Below, one piece after another: positions 60,800 to 64,000 of a DNA stretch of 64,000 nt. The DNA lies in contig NZ_JAKOIW010000007.1 in NCBI RefSeq assembly GCF_022206305.1, forward strand, positions 62,001-126,000, given 5' to 3'. The stretch comes from Gordonia sp. 'Campus' (GTDB taxonomy: Bacteria; Actinomycetota; Actinomycetes; Mycobacteriales; Mycobacteriaceae). Numbering within the stretch: the stretch's first letter is position 1; each line of letters opens with the position of its first letter. The notes under the pieces are model-generated. The model searched no databases. It saw only the letters and a program-made list of their open reading frames with translations, and was not told the DNA's origin. The position numbers and the translations under genes are program-made.

Positions 60800-62575
60800 A
60801 TGGGGCGGCACAGCTCCGGTGCCGATCGCGCCGGAAACGACCGGGACGATCGGCCGGGGTCGAACTATCGGGCGGGATCGAACGATCGGGCGGGACGCGA
60901 CGGTGCGGGAGACGCACCCAGCGGCCGGCGGGCGGCGGTTCCGCCGCCGGCGCGGGATGACGACGACTTCGGCTTCGAACATCGCGAGACCCGTGGCGGC
61001 AGACGCGGCACCTGGCTGTGGGCCGCGGCCGTCCTGATCGTGGTCGTCGCCCTGATCAGCGGCCTCATCATCTGGCAGACGGGTTCGACCGGGTGCGGGG
61101 ACCGCACCCGCGTCGCGGTCGCCTCCGACGCGGCGATGACCGGGCCGCTTCGTGAGGTCGCACGGCAGGCGTCGGCGGACTCGTGCTTCGACTACGACAT
61201 CCAGACCGCGGCGGGCGCCGACGTCCCGGGCCTGCTCACGCAGGGCGCCGCGGCGCCGGATCTGTGGGTGGCCGACTCGCAGGTGCAGGCCCGGCGCGTC
61301 ACCACCCAGGTGCGTCGCGAACTCGACATGGTCTCCCCGTCGATCGCGTCGACGCCGACCGTCGTGGCAGGCACCGACGTCCCGCAGCTGGGCACGTGGG
61401 TCGAGGTGATGCGGCTTCCCGACCTGCGAACCGGCAGTCCGGTCGACACCAGCACGGGCGATGCGCCCATCATCGGTGCGCTGGCCGCGGTCGATGCCGG
61501 TGAACTCACCGACGAGAAGTTCACCGAGGCGATGACGATCCTCGCCATCCAGCAGAACAACGCGCGTCTCGCCAATGACAACGAGGGCACCCGGCTCAAC
61601 CTCGCGAACACCGCGGGCGTGCCGGTGGTGACCACCGAGCAGCAGTTCGATCTGTTCATGCGAACTCATCCGGGCTCGACGCTGAAGTCGGCGATCCCGA
61701 CGGCGGGCACCGTCATGCTGGACTACCCGCTGGTCAACACTGCGGCCATGGCCCGGCAGCAGACGGCAGCCGACGCCGGTGCCGCACTCGTCGCGGCGCT
61801 GGGCACCGACGCCGGGCGGGCCGCGCTCACCGATTCGGGATACCGCGACGCCGACGGCAACGGTGTCGGCGCGCCCGTCAAGGAACTCGGATTGCGCGAC
61901 CCCACCTCGGTCGACAAGGCCCTGCGGCAGTGGCAGGTGCTCGGCGTGCCCATCCGGACGCTCGTCGTGCAGGACACCTCCGGGTCGATGGAGACCCCGG
62001 CCGGCGGCACGACCCGCGCGGGCCTGCTCATCGACGCGTCGCAGACCGGCCTGAAACTGTTCCCCAACAACACGATGATCGGGGGCTGGGCCTTCAGTGT
62101 CGACAAGGGCGGGCCCGGCCAGGACTGGGTCGAGATGGCACCGATCCGCAGACTCGACGCGAGGTCGGGAAGCGGCACCCACCGTGAGGCACTCGGCCGG
62201 GCGGTGGAAGAGGGCCTGTCGAACCTCGGCGGCGGAACCGGTTTGTACGACACCACTCTCGCCGCCTTCAAGAAGGTCCAGGACACCTACGATCCGAACT
62301 ACTCGAACAGCGTCATCATCATGACCGACGGGCAGAACGAGGACCCGGAGAGCATCACCCTCGACAACCTGCTCGCGGAACTGAAGCGACTCGAGGACCC
62401 GGCACGGCCGGTTCTGGTGCTGACGATCGGAATCTCCGACGACGCGGACTCCAACGCGCTCAAGCAGATTGCGACGGCGACCGGCGGCACCACCTATGTC
62501 GCCGAGAACGCCGCCGACATCCGCACCGTGTTCGTCGACGCCATCCAGGCGCGGGTCGCCGCGGCGGGCCGCTGA
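60800..62575 (+). CDS. Membrane-anchored substrate-binding plus VWA-domain protein
   Basis: A 591-residue protein. The cytoplasmic N-terminus (1-70) is Arg/Asp/Gly-rich; one membrane helix (about 71-94: WLWAAAVLIVVVALISGLIIW) exports the rest. Residues about 100-375 look like an extracellular solute-binding domain (RVAVASDAAMTGPLREVARQ, PDLWVADSQ). A VWA domain follows, with MIDAS motif DTSGS near 391 and TDGQNED near 509. GGGGAGAG precedes the ATG. Likely binds an extracellular ligand through a metal site; role unknown. Confidence 0.87.
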   Translation: MGRHSSGADRAGNDRDDRPGSNYRAGSNDRAGRDGAGDAPSGRRAAVPPPARDDDDFGFEHRETRGGRRGTWLWAAAVLIVVVALISGLIIWQTGSTGCGDRTRVAVASDAAMTGPLREVARQASADSCFDYDIQTAAGADVPGLLTQGAAAPDLWVADSQVQARRVTTQVRRELDMVSPSIASTPTVVAGTDVPQLGTWVEVMRLPDLRTGSPVDTSTGDAPIIGALAAVDAGELTDEKFTEAMTILAIQQNNARLANDNEGTRLNLANTAGVPVVTTEQQFDLFMRTHPGSTLKSAIPTAGTVMLDYPLVNTAAMARQQTAADAGAALVAALGTDAGRAALTDSGYRDADGNGVGAPVKELGLRDPTSVDKALRQWQVLGVPIRTLVVQDTSGSMETPAGGTTRAGLLIDASQTGLKLFPNNTMIGGWAFSVDKGGPGQDWVEMAPIRRLDARSGSGTHREALGRAVEEGLSNLGGGTGLYDTTLAAFKKVQDTYDPNYSNSVIIMTDGQNEDPESITLDNLLAELKRLEDPARPVLVLTIGISDDADSNALKQIATATGGTTYVAENAADIRTVFVDAIQARVAAAGR

Positions 62576-62631
62576 GTGCGGATCCGGACGTCACCGGGAC
62601 TTTCCGGCGAACTGTCGGCACAATTGAGCCC

Positions 62632-63162
62632 ATGACCCTCACCCCGGAAATGTCCCAGTCGTCCGATTCGTTGTCGGCGTCCCGCACCCCCGCTCCGCGT
62701 ACCTCGTCAGCGCTGGCACGGACCGGCGGGGTGATCGCCGCGATGGCAGCGGTCGGGCTCGTCGCCGGCGCGTGTTCCTCGGAGGACTCCGGTTCCGGCG
62801 ACTCGACCTCCGGGACCACCGCGGGCAGTTCGGCCGCCACGGAGGTGGCCGATGCCGGGTCGGGTGACTACAAGAACGGTGAGTACACCGCGGTCGGCGA
62901 ATACATCTCCCCGGGCGGGCCGCAGACGGTGGGTGTGACGGTGACCCTGTCGAACTCGGTGATCACCGCGGTGTCCATCGACACGAGTCAGACGAAGGGG
63001 CCGTCGCTGGAGTACCAGGGCAAGTTCTCCAGCGGCATCTCCGACGTCGTGGTGGGCAAGAACATCGACGAGATCGATGTGGACAAGGTGTCCGGCTCGT
63101 CGTTGACGTCGGGCGGCTTCAACGACGCGATCGCCCAGATCAAGCAAGAGGCCCAGGCCTGA
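62632..63162 (+). CDS. FMN-binding-domain lipoprotein
   Basis: A 176-residue exported protein. Signal peptide with hydrophobic core VIAAMAAVGLVAGAC; the Cys at about 44 is a lipobox-like anchor. A Ser/Gly/Thr linker leads to an FMN-binding domain: YKNGEYTAVGEYISPGGPQTVGVTVTLSNSVITAVSI and SGSSLTSGGFNDAI, in which a Ser/Thr is the likely site of covalent FMN attachment. It overlaps by 4 bp the following apbE, whose product catalyses this attachment. Probably part of an extracytoplasmic electron-transfer chain. Confidence 0.88.
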   Translation: MTLTPEMSQSSDSLSASRTPAPRTSSALARTGGVIAAMAAVGLVAGACSSEDSGSGDSTSGTTAGSSAATEVADAGSGDYKNGEYTAVGEYISPGGPQTVGVTVTLSNSVITAVSIDTSQTKGPSLEYQGKFSSGISDVVVGKNIDEIDVDKVSGSSLTSGGFNDAIAQIKQEAQA

Positions 63163-64000
63163 CGTCCCTCGCCACCGCCCACCATTGGGCGTTCGACGCT
63201 CTGGGCACCCGGTGGACGATCAGCACGCCTGCGCCGCTGACCGTCGACACGGTTGCCGCGGTGGAAGCCGAGATCGACCGGATCGACCGGGTGTGGTCGC
63301 GGTTCCGGGATGATTCCGTGGTCGCGGACATGGCGCGTCGAGCCGGCCGCTACGAGGTCGCCGAGTCCGATCAGCCTCTCCTCGACTGGTACCGCCGTCT
63401 CTACGACTTGACCGGCGGCGGGGTGTCGCCGCTGGTGGGCCAGACCCTCGCCGATGCCGGGTACGACGCCGGCTATTCGTTGCGTCCGTCGCCGCAGGTG
63501 CCTGTCGCGCCGGACTGGGATGCGGTGATCGCCGACCACGTGGGTGTCCTCGACATGCGGGCGCCGGCGCTGCTCGATGTCGGCGCCGCCGGAAAGGGTT
63601 TCGCGGTGGATCGCGTGGCGGCGATCGTGGCGGAGTGTGTCGGAGACTACGTCGTCGACGCAGGCGGGGACATGGCGATCTCACCGCGAGACCGAGGCGT
63701 TCGCGTGGCGCTGGAACATCCGCTGGACTCATCGAAGGCGATCGGTGTGGTGTCGGTGGCCGGCGGGGCGATCTGCGCGTCGGCGAGCAACCGCCGTGCA
63801 TGGGCGGACTGGCATCACATCGTCGACCCGCGGACCGCATCGCCCGCCCGAGAGGTGCTGGCCACGTGGGTGATCGCGCCGTCGGCGATGGAGGCCGACG
63901 GGCTTGCGACGGCACTGTTCTTCACGCCGGCGGCGTTCCTGCGCGGGGACTTCGACCATCACCGCGAGGGGTTTCATCACGTGACCATCCGACGCAACGG
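63159..64000 (+). CDS. apbE: FAD:protein FMN transferase ApbE, probable CTG start (3' end outside window)
   Basis: Transfers FMN from FAD to Ser/Thr of exported flavoproteins. HHWAFDALGTRWTIST is the family N-terminus; VDTVAAVEAEIDRIDRVWSRFRDDS, LLDVGAAGKGFAVDRVA, DYVVDAGGDMA and HHIVDPRTASP carry the FAD and metal sites. No ATG, GTG or TTG precedes the conserved start; CTG 63159 overlaps the upstream stop (CTGA) and has AGAGG 7 bp before it, giving MTSLATAHHWAF. At least 280 residues lie inside the window. The adjacent FMN lipoprotein is the evident substrate. Confidence 0.9.
   Translation, partial: MTSLATAHHWAFDALGTRWTISTPAPLTVDTVAAVEAEIDRIDRVWSRFRDDSVVADMARRAGRYEVAESDQPLLDWYRRLYDLTGGGVSPLVGQTLADAGYDAGYSLRPSPQVPVAPDWDAVIADHVGVLDMRAPALLDVGAAGKGFAVDRVAAIVAECVGDYVVDAGGDMAISPRDRGVRVALEHPLDSSKAIGVVSVAGGAICASASNRRAWADWHHIVDPRTASPAREVLATWVIAPSAMEADGLATALFFTPAAFLRGDFDHHREGFHHVTIRRN

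Overview
The window is high-GC DNA from a mycolic-acid actinomycete (order Mycobacteriales). Gene order follows the Mycobacterium tuberculosis Rv0863-Rv0896 and Rv0906-Rv0910 segments as I remember them: small ORF, moaC, mog, moaE, rpfA, moaD, moaA, flavin reductase, cold-shock protein, DUF2771, MFS, DUF3027, then DUF2530, MarR, SpoU, DUF2537, sepH, serC, citA, gltA, and later an MBL hydrolase, ctpE and Rv0909/Rv0910-like genes. There is no PPE gene, and accessory genes interrupt the order. Gordonia or a close relative is the most likely source, but genus is an inference. There are no rRNA or tRNA genes, CRISPR arrays, insertion sequences or phage modules.

Layout. 0-3.5 kb: two tandem membrane Ser/Thr kinases, the second with a seven-repeat RCC1-type external propeller. 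3.6-9.3 kb: molybdopterin genes on both strands around a resuscitation-promoting factor that carries a c-di-AMP (ydaO-type) riboswitch and a Crp-type site, plus flavin reductase and a cold-shock protein. 9.3-12.7 kb: the conserved DUF2771/MFS/DUF3027 block. 12.7-24.5 kb: accessory block with a 939-residue GHKL/sacsin-like ATPase, TetR + acyl-CoA dehydrogenase, hemerythrin, PAP2, a DUF222/HNH nuclease, an acyl-CoA dehydrogenase + ACAD10/11-type kinase pair and an APC permease. 24.5-35 kb: DUF2530, purine permease, MarR, Eis-like acetyltransferase, SpoU methylase, DUF2537, DUF6928, SepH, SerC, a DUF559 gene bracketed by repeats, and CitA.

35-45.9 kb: PdxH, a secreted protein, MFS, a DUF2236 oxygenase behind a palindromic leaderless promoter, a stress-type DUF1469/3618/4235 operon, 5-oxoprolinase subunits, a PfkB kinase, citrate synthase GltA, FKBP and photolyase. 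46-50.3 kb: a four-gene XRE-regulated ABC exporter operon in which every junction overlaps by 4 bp, then an FMO-like flavoprotein. 50.3-64 kb: enoyl-CoA hydratase, XdhC, a TetR/alanine-racemase-fold/lactone-oxidase operon, MBL hydrolase, CtpE, Rv0909/Rv0910-like genes split by a divergent 3-methyladenine glycosylase, a VWA/substrate-binding protein, and an FMN-binding lipoprotein followed by its likely flavin transferase ApbE (cut by the window end).

Themes: many genes have a TANNNT box 5-8 bp before the start codon, as expected for leaderless transcripts; many operons use ATGA/GTGA overlaps; and two genes (photolyase, apbE) appear to start at CTG within a CTGA overlap.
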